This document shows positions 55,218-63,069 of a stretch of DNA of 64,000 nt, piece by piece (the first letter of the stretch is position 1; each line of letters begins with the position of its first letter). Under the pieces are notes generated by a model that was given only the letters and a program-made list of their open reading frames with translations, did no database searches and was not told the origin of the DNA. The position numbers were made by a program, and so were the translations under genes. Location: assembly GCA_035628135.1 (NCBI GenBank), contig DASPKM010000010.1, positions 1,116,001-1,180,000 on the forward strand, in the 5' to 3' direction. Source of the stretch: DASPKM01 sp035628135 (GTDB lineage Bacteria; Bacteroidota; Bacteroidia; Chitinophagales; Chitinophagaceae).

Positions 55218-58142
55218 TTAATGTTGCGCCGCATCCCGCTCCGCTTCCAGCATAGGCTGAATGAGATGGTATTCTTCGATCGCTTTATCTATTAACGCAG
55301 GCAAGCTGTCTAACTGTTCCCTGTTTTTCGCGTTTTGTTCTATGATGGTGATGGTTTGCAACAGATCGTTCATTTGTAAAAGGCCGACGCTGCTTTTTAG
55401 TTTATGCGCTTTTTGATAAGTCTCGTCCCAGTTCTCGTGCAGGATGTGATCTTTAACCTGCAGCAACATCGGCGGGGTTTCCTGTAAAAAGAGGTTCAGC
55501 ACATGGGCAATTACATCTTTCTTTTTCTTGATGGAAATATTGTCGAGGTTGTAAGGTTTTTCTTCCTGGGCCTTTTCAGGGGTGTGCTTTTTGCTTCCAT
55601 TGCCACCATTGATGTGTTTTTCCAATAGCCTGAATAATTCGGTAGGCGCAAATGGTTTGGTAACGTATTCGTTCATGCCCAGCTCAAAACACTTTACCTG
55701 TTCGTTGCGGAGCGCGCTGGCCGTCATCGCAATGATCGGGGTGTTGAGCCTTAGCTTTTGACGGATATATGCGGTGGCCTGGAAGCCGTTCATTACCGGC
55801 ATCTGCAGGTCCATGATGATGAGATCGAACCTTTCGCCCGCTTCCAGTTTGTTCACTGCTTCTCTTCCATTAACCGCGATGGTGGTAATAACGCCTGCGG
55901 GTTCCAGGTTGTAAGTAATTACTTTTTGGTTTACTTCATTGTCTTCTACCACCAGTATTTTTTTGTTGAACAAGGCTGCGTTGAGGAAGGCTGATTCTTC
56001 TTCTTCGGTAATTTCTTCGCTGGGAGTATAGGGCGCTTTTTCATATGGTATCTCGAGGCTAATGGTGGTGCCGGCCCCGGGTTTACTGGTGATGTCTATG
56101 CAACCGTTTTGTAATTCTATCAGTTGCTTGGTAATGGTGAGGCCGAGGCCCGTGCCTCCATATTTACGCGTGATCTCTTCGCCTGCCTGCGAAAAGCTTT
56201 CGAAGATGAATGCAAGCTTGTCTTCGGGGATGCCGATGCCCGAATCTTTTACCTGGAACTGTAGCCGGCAGGTGGTATCTGTTTCGCTGGCCACTGCAAT
56301 TTCGAGCCGCACATATCCTTGCTGGGTGAATTTAATGGCATTGCCAAGCAGGTTGCTAAGCACCTGGTTCAACCGGTGCGGATCGCCTTTAATGCGCGAA
56401 GGCGTATCGGTATGAAAGAAGATGAGCACGCCCAGGTCTTTTTCCCTTGCCTTGGGTTGCAAGGCAGCCACTGCTTTTTGTGCAACTTCCCATAGATTGA
56501 ACTCGATGTTCTCGATACTCAGCTTACCGGCCTTTATCTTGGAGAAATCCAGGATGTCGTTAATGAGCACCGACAGGTTGTCGGATGAATACTTTATGAT
56601 GTTTGCATATTCAAATTGATCGGCCGTAAGTTGCGTGTGCAGTAACAGGTTGGTCATGCCGATGATGCCATTCAAGGGGGTCCTGATTTCGTGGCTCATG
56701 TTGGCCAGGAATTGTTCCTGCAATTTTTCGGCGCGTTCTGCTTTTTTCTTTGCTTCTATCAGTTGTTCGCGGTAGCGCACCAACTCCGTAATATCTCTTG
56801 CCACCACGCAAATACCCATGGCCTGGCTATCGCGGTAGCGTACGGGCAAGTAATTGATGAGCAGCCATATTTGCCCTTTGGCCGTTGTAAAGTTTTGTTC
56901 GAACTCAAAGGTTTTTCCTTTAAGCACTTCGTTCATCATGCTGGTGAATTCCTCCAATCGTTCGGGCAATATTACATTGAGCATGTTTTCGCCAACGTCG
57001 GCGATTTTACCGCTGACGAGCCGCATCATTTCCTTCCCGCTTTCATTCAGCAGCAGGATGTTAAAATGCTGATCGAGCAGGTAAAAACCTTCCTTGGTGG
57101 TGTCGAGCAATGCGCGCATTTTGGCCTCGGAGCTGCGCAGCTTTTCTTCTGCTTCCTTGCGGGCGGTTACGTCGCTCCCGAACCCGCTGATGGCAAATAT
57201 CTTCCCCTCCTGGTCCAGCACGGGGAATTTGGTATAATGAAGGAACCGGCGGCCGGTGGGCGTAAGCTGTACCTCCTCCTGTTCAACAGGCTTAAGGGTT
57301 TGGATCACCTGTTCGTCGGACTGCTTGTAATTTTCTGCCTCGGCTTGTTCTTCGAAATCGAAATCTGTTTTGCCGATGATCTGCTCTTCGCTGGCTCGAA
57401 CGGTTTCGCGGAAGCTTTTATTTACCAGTATGTAACGGCCCTGCAGGTCTTTCAGGAAAATGAGCAGCGGCGTATTGTCGAGGATAGCCTGGAAGCGGTG
57501 GCGGAACTGTTGCAATTCGCGTTCGGCGCGGATGCGTTTTTGAATATCGGTACTAAGCGCCCACAGGATGGCGGCGATGAATACGAAGAAAATGATGCTG
57601 CCGATGATGGTAGTGAGCAGGGCCTTTTGCGAAACGTCTTCGTTTTGCTGGTTCCGAGTCTTTAGCAGGTCCTGCTCTCTCAGCAGGATAAAGCGGATGG
57701 TGGTACGGATGGAGTCCATGAGCCTTTTGCCCCTGAGGCTCGCAACTTCGCGCACGGCCGCTTCGGGTGAATTAGCAATGGCCACCTGGAAATCCAGCTT
57801 TTGGTCAACCAGTGCGCGCAGACCTGAAAGGTAATTTTTTGCGATACTGTCGCGGACGATCCGGTCTGCGCCGGTCAATCGTTCTCTTACCTGTGCCGAC
57901 AGCCGGAGGACTTCCTGTTTCATGTCGGGATCATGGGTAATGGCATAGGCGCGGGTGGCCGATTCCGAGGCGATGATGGTGGAGAGGAGGTCGTTGATGT
58001 TCTGGATGACCTGGTAGGTGCGGTTTACCAGTTGCCTGGTTTGTTGCAGGCGGTTATTGGTACTATAGACCTGCCAAATGAAATAACCGAAGGCAATAAG
58101 CGCGAAAGAGAGCAGCAATAATATTTTACCTTGATTCTTCAT
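55218..58142 (-). CDS. Hybrid sensor kinase: CHASE3-PAS-PAS-HisKA-HATPase-REC-HPt
   Basis: 974 aa from the ATG at 58142 (a longer frame starts at 58199 but overlaps the tRNA-Asn promoter and lacks a leader). TM1 ~6-25 (ILLLLSFALIAFGYFIW), periplasmic CHASE3 ~30-165 (LLSTIIASESATRAYAITHDPDM), TM2 ~170-195 (TTIIGSIIFFVFIAAILWAL). Two PAS domains ~215-340 and ~345-465, HisKA with phospho-His in FLANMSHEIRTPLNGIIG, HATPase with GTGLGLTITKQL, receiver domain ~735-855 (LIIMDLQMPVMNG, phospho-Asp) and HPt ~875-965 with His in AHKLKSSVG. A full intramolecular phosphorelay, but no output regulator is next door, so its partner is elsewhere. Confidence 0.93.
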   Translation of the reverse strand: MKNQGKILLLLSFALIAFGYFIWQVYSTNNRLQQTRQLVNRTYQVIQNINDLLSTIIASESATRAYAITHDPDMKQEVLRLSAQVRERLTGADRIVRDSIAKNYLSGLRALVDQKLDFQVAIANSPEAAVREVASLRGKRLMDSIRTTIRFILLREQDLLKTRNQQNEDVSQKALLTTIIGSIIFFVFIAAILWALSTDIQKRIRAERELQQFRHRFQAILDNTPLLIFLKDLQGRYILVNKSFRETVRASEEQIIGKTDFDFEEQAEAENYKQSDEQVIQTLKPVEQEEVQLTPTGRRFLHYTKFPVLDQEGKIFAISGFGSDVTARKEAEEKLRSSEAKMRALLDTTKEGFYLLDQHFNILLLNESGKEMMRLVSGKIADVGENMLNVILPERLEEFTSMMNEVLKGKTFEFEQNFTTAKGQIWLLINYLPVRYRDSQAMGICVVARDITELVRYREQLIEAKKKAERAEKLQEQFLANMSHEIRTPLNGIIGMTNLLLHTQLTADQFEYANIIKYSSDNLSVLINDILDFSKIKAGKLSIENIEFNLWEVAQKAVAALQPKAREKDLGVLIFFHTDTPSRIKGDPHRLNQVLSNLLGNAIKFTQQGYVRLEIAVASETDTTCRLQFQVKDSGIGIPEDKLAFIFESFSQAGEEITRKYGGTGLGLTITKQLIELQNGCIDITSKPGAGTTISLEIPYEKAPYTPSEEITEEEESAFLNAALFNKKILVVEDNEVNQKVITYNLEPAGVITTIAVNGREAVNKLEAGERFDLIIMDLQMPVMNGFQATAYIRQKLRLNTPIIAMTASALRNEQVKCFELGMNEYVTKPFAPTELFRLLEKHINGGNGSKKHTPEKAQEEKPYNLDNISIKKKKDVIAHVLNLFLQETPPMLLQVKDHILHENWDETYQKAHKLKSSVGLLQMNDLLQTITIIEQNAKNREQLDSLPALIDKAIEEYHLIQPMLEAERDAAQH

Positions 58143-58158
58143 AAGATCAGACGCCCCG

Positions 58159-58191
58159 TTGTTTAAAATTAAGGCAAAATCCCTATTTTTG
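58159..58191 (+). promoter_or_regulatory. Promoter of tRNA-Asn
   Basis: TTG (58159-58161), 22-bp spacer, TATTTTTG (58184-58191) matching TAnnTTTG, 39 bp ahead of the tRNA. Confidence 0.6.
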
Positions 58192-58230
58192 CCGTCCATT
58201 TTTGAATATCCGGAGTAATCCGGGCGGTAT

Positions 58231-58304
58231 TCCTCCTTAGCTCAGTTGGTTAGAGCATCTGACTGTTAATCAGAGGGTCGCTGGTTCAAGTCCAGCAGGG
58301 GGAG
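58231..58304 (+). tRNA. tRNA-Asn (GTT)
   Basis: 74 nt cloverleaf: acceptor TCCTCCT/AGGGGGA with G discriminator, D stem GCTC/GAGC, anticodon stem TCTGA/TCAGA around CTGTTAA (anticodon GTT at 58265-58267), T arm GCTGG/CCAGC. CCA not encoded. Marks the left edge of the AT-rich accessory block. Confidence 0.95.
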
Positions 58305-58316
58305 CAATATGGTAGT

Positions 58317-58348
58317 GGGTTTCAGCGAATGAAGCCCTTTTTTATTTT
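58317..58348 (+). terminator. Terminator after tRNA-Asn
   Basis: GGGTTTCA (58317-58324) / TGAAGCCC (58330-58337), one G-T pair, 5-nt loop, then TTTTTTATTTT. Confidence 0.8.
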
Positions 58349-58388
58349 AGCACTTCCACAAAATTTGCATAAACTCATTGTTAATTAA

Positions 58389-59132
58389 ATGGATCGAATC
58401 TGCAAGCTGTGTCAAGAACTCGCTCCCTTAGTTCGTAAGTCACACATAATACCGGACTTTATGTATGGCGGGCTGAGAGATGCTAAAGGACGAATGCTTT
58501 TCAATCGAGCGGGAAACGACAACGTAAAAGGTTCTTACCCTATACAATCATCTTTTTTTGACAAATACATTCTTTGTTATCAGTGCGAAAGCAAGTTATC
58601 CAAGTTGGAACGTTACGCGGCTGGCGTTTTGTATGGTGGCTTGAACCCAGAAAAGAATCCAATCCAGTTTTCCAATCCAATACCTAATGACGATTTTGTC
58701 TCCATTTTTGTTCGTGGATTTGATTACGTCAAATTGAAATTATTTTTTTTAAGTATTTTATGGAGGGCACACATTTCCATTAACCCTTTCTTTCGTGAGG
58801 TTATTCTTGAAGATATCGTGGAGTTTGAACTTCGGCAGATGGTTGCAAAGGATGAAGCTGGGAATTTCGATAAATACCCTGTCACGGTATATGGTTTAAG
58901 ATGGGATGCAGAACGATTGCTTAGGGTTATTGCTGAACCCAATGTGATTAAAAACGAGAGGGTTGAATCTGTGTCTTTTTTAATTAATGGGTTTCTTTAC
59001 CAAATTGGAGTTGTTCCTTCAGTTGAGAAAACGAATCCAGAATTGTATTTGAGTCCTTTAAAGGATTTGGAAATCCGAGTTATTCAACCACCCCTTACTA
59101 AACGGCTTTTTATTAGTTATTTAAAAGGGTGA
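58389..59132 (+). CDS. Zinc-ribbon/HNH-like protein of unknown function
   Basis: 247 aa, soluble. N-terminal metal site of the form C5-x2-C8 ... S-H19-I-I-P ... C63-x2-C66 (RICKLCQE, KSHIIPDF, LCYQCESKL). The C-C/SHIIP/C-C layout resembles degenerate HNH-type modules found in many uncharacterised, often defence-associated proteins, but the second catalytic His/Asn is not evident. The remaining ~180 residues are alpha/beta without a recognised domain. AT-rich composition unlike the genes left of tRNA-Asn; it is the first gene of the accessory block and 85 bp from the tRNA. Confidence 0.6.
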   Translation: MDRICKLCQELAPLVRKSHIIPDFMYGGLRDAKGRMLFNRAGNDNVKGSYPIQSSFFDKYILCYQCESKLSKLERYAAGVLYGGLNPEKNPIQFSNPIPNDDFVSIFVRGFDYVKLKLFFLSILWRAHISINPFFREVILEDIVEFELRQMVAKDEAGNFDKYPVTVYGLRWDAERLLRVIAEPNVIKNERVESVSFLINGFLYQIGVVPSVEKTNPELYLSPLKDLEIRVIQPPLTKRLFISYLKG

Positions 59133-59494
59133 TTTGTACTTGCTTTGGTTCGTCCAGATTTCTGTTTTTAATTACGTGTATTTAACCCTTGTTAAACAAT
59201 TTTACTCAGGGACTTGACGGCTTTTACAAGGGTTGTATATCCCATGTTTTGACCTTTCTCATATCATCCGAATTGCACCCGATGAATTCCTCTCATTAGC
59301 AAATTCCTCAAAGCATGTATAGCCTTCGGCTTTCCTTAATTGTTAATTCTAGCAGCCAGTTACGCAATAAGGTCGTTATCTGGGTTTACTGATTATTTGA
59401 ACTTATGAACATCCACAAAAGAGGTTTCATGAATTTATGAATGAATATAATTATGATTTTAAATTCTTATTTTTAGACAATTTCAAATAATTAG
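59133..59494. other. AT-rich non-coding interval
   Basis: No credible gene on either strand. An inverted repeat AACCCTTGT (59184-59192) / ACAAGGGTT (59226-59234), extendable to ~13 bp with one mismatch, is the only structure seen; its loop of 33 nt is long for a terminator. Confidence 0.4.
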
Positions 59495-60067
59495 ATGCCA
59501 AATTTTCGTAACACGCTTTATTGGGTAATCGGGATTTCGATTGGTGCTATTCTGACTTCTTTATTAGTTTACTACAGTAATTTCAAGGATGCCGAACTTT
59601 CTTCAAAAACCCAAGACTGGGGTGCTTTTGGCGAATATCTCAACTTAATTATTTCACTTGTAAATACTATAATCATTGGCTATATCACTTATCTGCTTTT
59701 AGATCTTCAATCGGCAGAATATAGACCGATAGTAATTTTTGCCGTTGATCCGATAAAAGTGAGATGGTACGCCCATAACGTCGGAAAGGGAGCTGCATTG
59801 AACCTCGTAATTGCAAGAAATGGAGAAGGTAATGTATGGAACGATGCCAAAAAGTGCTATTCACTCGGTCCAAATGAGAAATTCTACATTGGATGGTTTC
59901 AGGGAGCAGGACGGATAATTGCAAACTATTCTGATATGTTTCAAAATAACACATATACTTCTATATGCCAAGGCGATGAAACAACAATTACTCGTTATAA
60001 AGCAAACTTGGGTGCAAATCACTGGATTATGATCCTTAGAAATAGGGCTGAAAGAATTGGACCTTAA
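59495..60067 (+). CDS. Two-helix membrane protein, AbiC-like N-terminal module (copy 1)
   Basis: 190 aa. TM1 ~9-28 (WVIGISIGAILTSLLVYY), a short loop SNFKDAELSSKTQDWGAFGEYLN, TM2 ~49-70 (LIISLVNTIIIGYITYLLL), then a soluble C-terminal part ~75-190 of mainly beta character (PIVIFAVDPIKVRWYAHNVG, EKFYIGWFQGAGRII). The TM-SNF-x2-ELS...W-x2-FGEYLN-TM module matches that of the 203-aa protein at 63070-63681, and recalls the helix-WGxFGD-helix start of putative phage abortive infection (AbiC-like) membrane proteins. The C-terminal domain is not recognised. Function inferred at best. Confidence 0.55.
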   Translation: MPNFRNTLYWVIGISIGAILTSLLVYYSNFKDAELSSKTQDWGAFGEYLNLIISLVNTIIIGYITYLLLDLQSAEYRPIVIFAVDPIKVRWYAHNVGKGAALNLVIARNGEGNVWNDAKKCYSLGPNEKFYIGWFQGAGRIIANYSDMFQNNTYTSICQGDETTITRYKANLGANHWIMILRNRAERIGP

Positions 60068-60564
60068 GAATTAAAAGATTTAAGATGTCCATTATATACT
60101 TCTTTAACGTAAGAATTTTCGCTGGCAGATTGTTTAGACTGATTAATAATCAGAATGCTCATTACAGAAATGGCTCATACACGGCTATATAAATTGATCT
60201 TGGCTATGTATATCTTTTCATAACAATTTCAAAACGAGGGAAGCCATTTATTGTAAGTACAAGAAACCATGCTAGGATGTTGTGGAGTAAGTGCACCAAA
60301 CTAGACATTCTGCTAATGAGCGTGAAATTATCAGTGTTAAATATATTGATTAGTATAAGGCAACACTCCTCTAAATGTCCATATGGAGCAATTGAAAAAT
60401 GGTTTGGTTGCACGTTGGTACTAGGCGAGATTAGTAAATTTCAGAAGAAAGATTAAGTGAAACTAATTAGCCAAATACAGATCTTTCGGAACAAAGCCGC
60501 CAGTTTTCCCCATTAAAATCGCGGATAAAGTTGGTTTAGTGATAAAAATGCCATAGATTTTCGT
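60068..60564. other. Interval without an intact gene
   Basis: One plus-strand frame runs from an ATG at 60085 to a stop at 60454-60456 with a single internal TAA at 60190-60192 (35 codons, stop, 87 codons). It could be a decayed small gene but its composition is not clearly coding. Otherwise nothing is seen. Confidence 0.35.
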
Positions 60565-61422
60565 ATGGCAGAAAAACAGGAAGACACTAATGGTACGCCG
60601 AAAAAGCGAAACCAAATCTTAAAATGTGGAATCGTCATGCCAATCTCTGCAATTGACGGCTTGCCTTCAGAACATTGGGCAGAAGTATTGGCTATCTTAA
60701 AAGACGTTATAACATCCGCAGATTTTGAACCCAATCTGGTAAGCGATGCAGATGATATAGGTATAATTCAAAGGAGAATAATTCAGAATTTATATAATAA
60801 CGAAATTATAGTATGTGATGTTAGCGCAAAAAACCCTAACGTCATGTTCGAATTGGGAATGCGCTTGGCTTTTGATAAGCCAACTATAATAATCAAAGAT
60901 GACAAAACTGATTATACGTTTGATACCTCCGTCATTGAACATTTAGTTTATCCACGGGATCTACGGTTCACCAAAATCCTTGACTTTAAGGAAAACCTTA
61001 AGAAGAAAATTGAGGGGACTTATCAAAAATCAAAAGACGATCCCAAATATTCTACTTTTCTCAAAAATTTTGGACAATATAAAATCGCTCATTTAGAAGA
61101 ACGAGAGGTCTCTTCTAATGAATATATATTAAGTACTTTGAATGAAATAAGAACCGAAATTTCCCAATTAAATAATAAAAATAACTTAGCTACAGAATCT
61201 TCATATTTAGCAGCCCGCAATTTCAGAAATTCTATAATTGAGCACATTATCTATTTTTTTAAAGATAGAAAAATAGACCCACATGACTATCGCAGATACG
61301 AGTCTGAATTATTCGCTTATCTTTGGGGTAAGACCCCTGTTCTTAAGTACATTAGCGAGTCGGCATTGAGACGACTTGTCAAAGAGTATTTTGATGAAAT
61401 GGAAAAAATCTCAACTGAGTAA
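60565..61422 (+). CDS. Nucleoside-deoxyribosyltransferase/TIR-like N-glycosidase-fold protein
   Basis: 285 aa, soluble. Residues ~18-150 form a Rossmann-like domain: CGIVMPISAI, AEVLAILKDVITSADFEP, IIVCDVSAKNPNVMFELGMR, KPTIIIKDDKT. The D85...N90-P-N...E96-L-G arrangement equals the D-x6-E active-site pattern of nucleoside 2-deoxyribosyltransferases, with E96 at the nucleophile position. Such NDT/TIR-like domains hydrolyse nucleosides or NAD in several phage-defence and toxin proteins. Residues ~165-285 are a helical C-terminal region (EYILSTLNEIRTEISQL coiled-coil, then FRNSIIEHIIYFF), perhaps the sensing or oligomerisation part. Lies in the AT-rich accessory block between membrane proteins. 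Enzyme activity and role are inference. Confidence 0.7.
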   Translation: MAEKQEDTNGTPKKRNQILKCGIVMPISAIDGLPSEHWAEVLAILKDVITSADFEPNLVSDADDIGIIQRRIIQNLYNNEIIVCDVSAKNPNVMFELGMRLAFDKPTIIIKDDKTDYTFDTSVIEHLVYPRDLRFTKILDFKENLKKKIEGTYQKSKDDPKYSTFLKNFGQYKIAHLEEREVSSNEYILSTLNEIRTEISQLNNKNNLATESSYLAARNFRNSIIEHIIYFFKDRKIDPHDYRRYESELFAYLWGKTPVLKYISESALRRLVKEYFDEMEKISTE

Positions 61423-61605
61423 AATCTGTTCAAATGAACTGAGGGTGCGCCGATCTTCAAGCTTTTGCAAGATACTTAGAAATGTCAATTTTGAAAACCC
61501 TACCTTTTTAAGATTAACTGAATTATCTCATTTACTTGTTGCTGTTTCTCAAGCCAAATCTCTTAATTGCTCGCTTGTTAGGTGATTTTCTATTTTCCCA
61601 CTCAT
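61411..61605 (-). pseudogene. Possible decayed small gene with two in-frame TGA codons
   Basis: Reading leftward from an ATG at 61605 the frame gives MSGKIENHLTSEQLRDLA, TGA (61549-61551), ETATSK, TGA (61528-61530), then DNSVNLKKVGFSKLTF and LSILQKLEDRRTLSSFEQ to a stop at 61411-61413. Composition on both sides of the stops looks protein-like, and both TGAs are one change from TGG. It lies just after the 73-aa frame on the same strand and overlaps the 3' end of the NDT-like gene. Could equally be chance. Confidence 0.3.
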
Positions 61606-61624
61606 GTCAGGGAAGCCCGTTGCA

Positions 61625-61846
61625 TCAATAAATATTTTTGCCGCCCTCATATTCCACCATAGGCAAACCGTATCCTTTCGTTAATAATTTTTCCGCAAAA
61701 CTTAAGCGCATTGCTTTCTCCTTAAAAGTATCGCTGTCGTAATATTCTTTCAAATACTTAGCACGGTAACTCGGCTTAATGGGTTCATCAGCTATTTCTT
61801 TTATTCTTTGTGCTTGAGTGAAAGTCCAGTTACCAAGCTGATGCAC
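61625..61846 (-). CDS. Small hypothetical protein or gene fragment (73 aa)
   Basis: Starts with GTG at 61846; the frame is open a few codons further up but has no ATG. Charged, helical sequence (FTQAQRIKEIADEPIKPSYRA, YYDSDTFKEKAMRLSFAEKLL, VEYEGGKNIY end). Protein-like composition, but the lack of a clean start and its small size suggest a fragment of a larger gene. Not recognised. Neighbour to a frame broken by two TGAs, so this corner of the block looks degraded. Confidence 0.4.
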   Translation of the reverse strand: MHQLGNWTFTQAQRIKEIADEPIKPSYRAKYLKEYYDSDTFKEKAMRLSFAEKLLTKGYGLPMVEYEGGKNIY

Positions 61847-62194
61847 AATTTTCGGGCAACGGCTTCTGGAACACTAGGAAAAATATGTCGACAATACTGA
61901 AGAATTGTTGGGAACAATTTTAAGTTTCTGGAAGAGGCTGAAGAAGAAGAAAGATTACCAGAAAAAGATAAACTCCCAGACTATCCGAATGCATGCAACA
62001 GGGCAGTTACAATATGTGCGCAGCAACAAATATGTTCTGAACTCTTTCTTCCCCCGTCCGCTGTGGGACGGCATGGCTTTACTATTGAGATTTACTTGTT
62101 ATCTTCATCATTAATATTCTATTCGGCTGCGGTTTGAGGCCTGACGTTTTTTAATGCTACGCATCGCCACGCCGTCAACGTTAAAAGCAATAAT
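61847..62194. other. Interval without a supported gene
   Basis: A plus-strand frame without ATG (61878-62114) encodes a Lys-rich peptide (FWKRLKKKKDYQKKINS) and is best regarded as debris. No RNA gene or repeat seen. Confidence 0.35.
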
Positions 62195-62362
62195 ATGGCA
62201 GACAATCAGAATTCATCATCACAGCAATCGGGTCAGCAATCTGGGCAAAATCAACAGGGACAACAGACACAACAGGGGCAATCCCAAAGACCTTCTAATG
62301 ACACATCAACCAGGCAGACCTTGAAAGAAAACAATCAGTCTGGAAGCAAGAAAAAGGCTTAA
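62195..62362 (+). CDS. Gln/Ser-rich low-complexity small protein (55 aa)
   Basis: ATG at 62195, TAA at 62360-62362. Residues 1-31 are nearly all Q, S, G and N (SSSQQSGQQSGQNQQGQQ), then RPSNDTSTRQTLKENNQSGSKKKA with a basic tail. Hydrophilic, disordered, no signal peptide. Similar Q-rich mini-proteins are common in this phylum with no known role. Its stop overlaps by 4 bp the end of the membrane-protein gene on the other strand. Confidence 0.5.
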   Translation: MADNQNSSSQQSGQQSGQNQQGQQTQQGQSQRPSNDTSTRQTLKENNQSGSKKKA

Positions 62363-62913
62363 CGAGTAGCTTCCAATATGACAAACAGTATTGCTAAGAC
62401 ATACGGCATTATAAGTAATGCTATTACTGAATCTATGTACTTAGCCCATCGTTTATCGTTGACCGACCAATTCTGTTCAATTCTAAACTGGTAATTTTCT
62501 ATTTCACTCATGTACATATAAATAGTTTGCTTTGCTCTATCAACCCTATCATTAAAATAAATGTCGCTGAACAAATCTTTTGGCATAGACCCCAAAACAT
62601 GATAATGATTCGGAAGAACATTTCTAATCATATAAACAACTACTAGGGTGATATATATAATCCCGAATGCCGAAACAATAACTTTATTGTCGATTGTTTT
62701 GAAGTTAGTCCATTTGTTTATCACAAAGGCGCCTATCCCGACAATTATTGCAGTCATCAAAGTAAGAATGGTTATTGTTTTTGCTGCAATGGTTTCCCCA
62801 GTTTTTATAGTATCCTCAAGTCGTTTTTCTGCCTGACTAAATATAAATTTCGTATCCTCAAGTCTGACATTTGATTCGTTGCTTAACTCTATTTTCCACC
62901 TATTAGTTGACAT
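62359..62913 (-). CDS. Three-helix membrane protein with N-terminal coiled coil, unknown function
   Basis: 184 aa from the ATG at 62913 (an ATG at 62931 is also in frame). A charged helix ~5-40 (SNESNVRLEDTKFIFSQAEK, RLEDTIKTGETI) precedes TM1 ~44-64 (ITILTLMTAIIVGIGAFVI), TM2 ~80-98 (VIVSAFGIIYITLVVVYMI), a ~60-residue soluble segment (YFNDRVDRAKQTIYMYMSEIENY) and TM3 ~162-181 (VIALLIMPYVLAILFVIL). Coiled coil + hairpin of helices + late TM recalls effector-type membrane proteins such as SLATT proteins, but no nucleotide cyclase is adjacent to support that. Not recognised with confidence. Confidence 0.55.
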   Translation of the reverse strand: MSTNRWKIELSNESNVRLEDTKFIFSQAEKRLEDTIKTGETIAAKTITILTLMTAIIVGIGAFVINKWTNFKTIDNKVIVSAFGIIYITLVVVYMIRNVLPNHYHVLGSMPKDLFSDIYFNDRVDRAKQTIYMYMSEIENYQFRIEQNWSVNDKRWAKYIDSVIALLIMPYVLAILFVILEATR

Positions 62914-63069
62914 ATTTTGAATTTTAAACATTAAATAAAACTCATAAACATGCAGTTTTCATCAGCAGGGAAGGAAAACTTCGGTTCGCAGGCAATAAAC
63001 AATAGCTAGATAGAATTTTTCTGCCTGGCTGTTGGACGAGCATTAGGTAAACGTGCAGGGTAAAGCAGT

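Noticed and set aside
60085..60456. 122-codon plus-strand frame with one internal TAA
   Set aside because: Too short and composition too ambiguous to call a pseudogene; kept only as a remark in the interval.
61411..61605. Possible TGA recoding to Trp in the small minus-strand frame
   Set aside because: All other genes in the window use TGA as stop (for example the glycosyltransferase and the GH144-like gene), so recoding is excluded in favour of decay or chance.
61878..62114. Lys-rich frame without ATG in the accessory block
   Set aside because: No ATG, no start context, no recognisable domain; likely debris.
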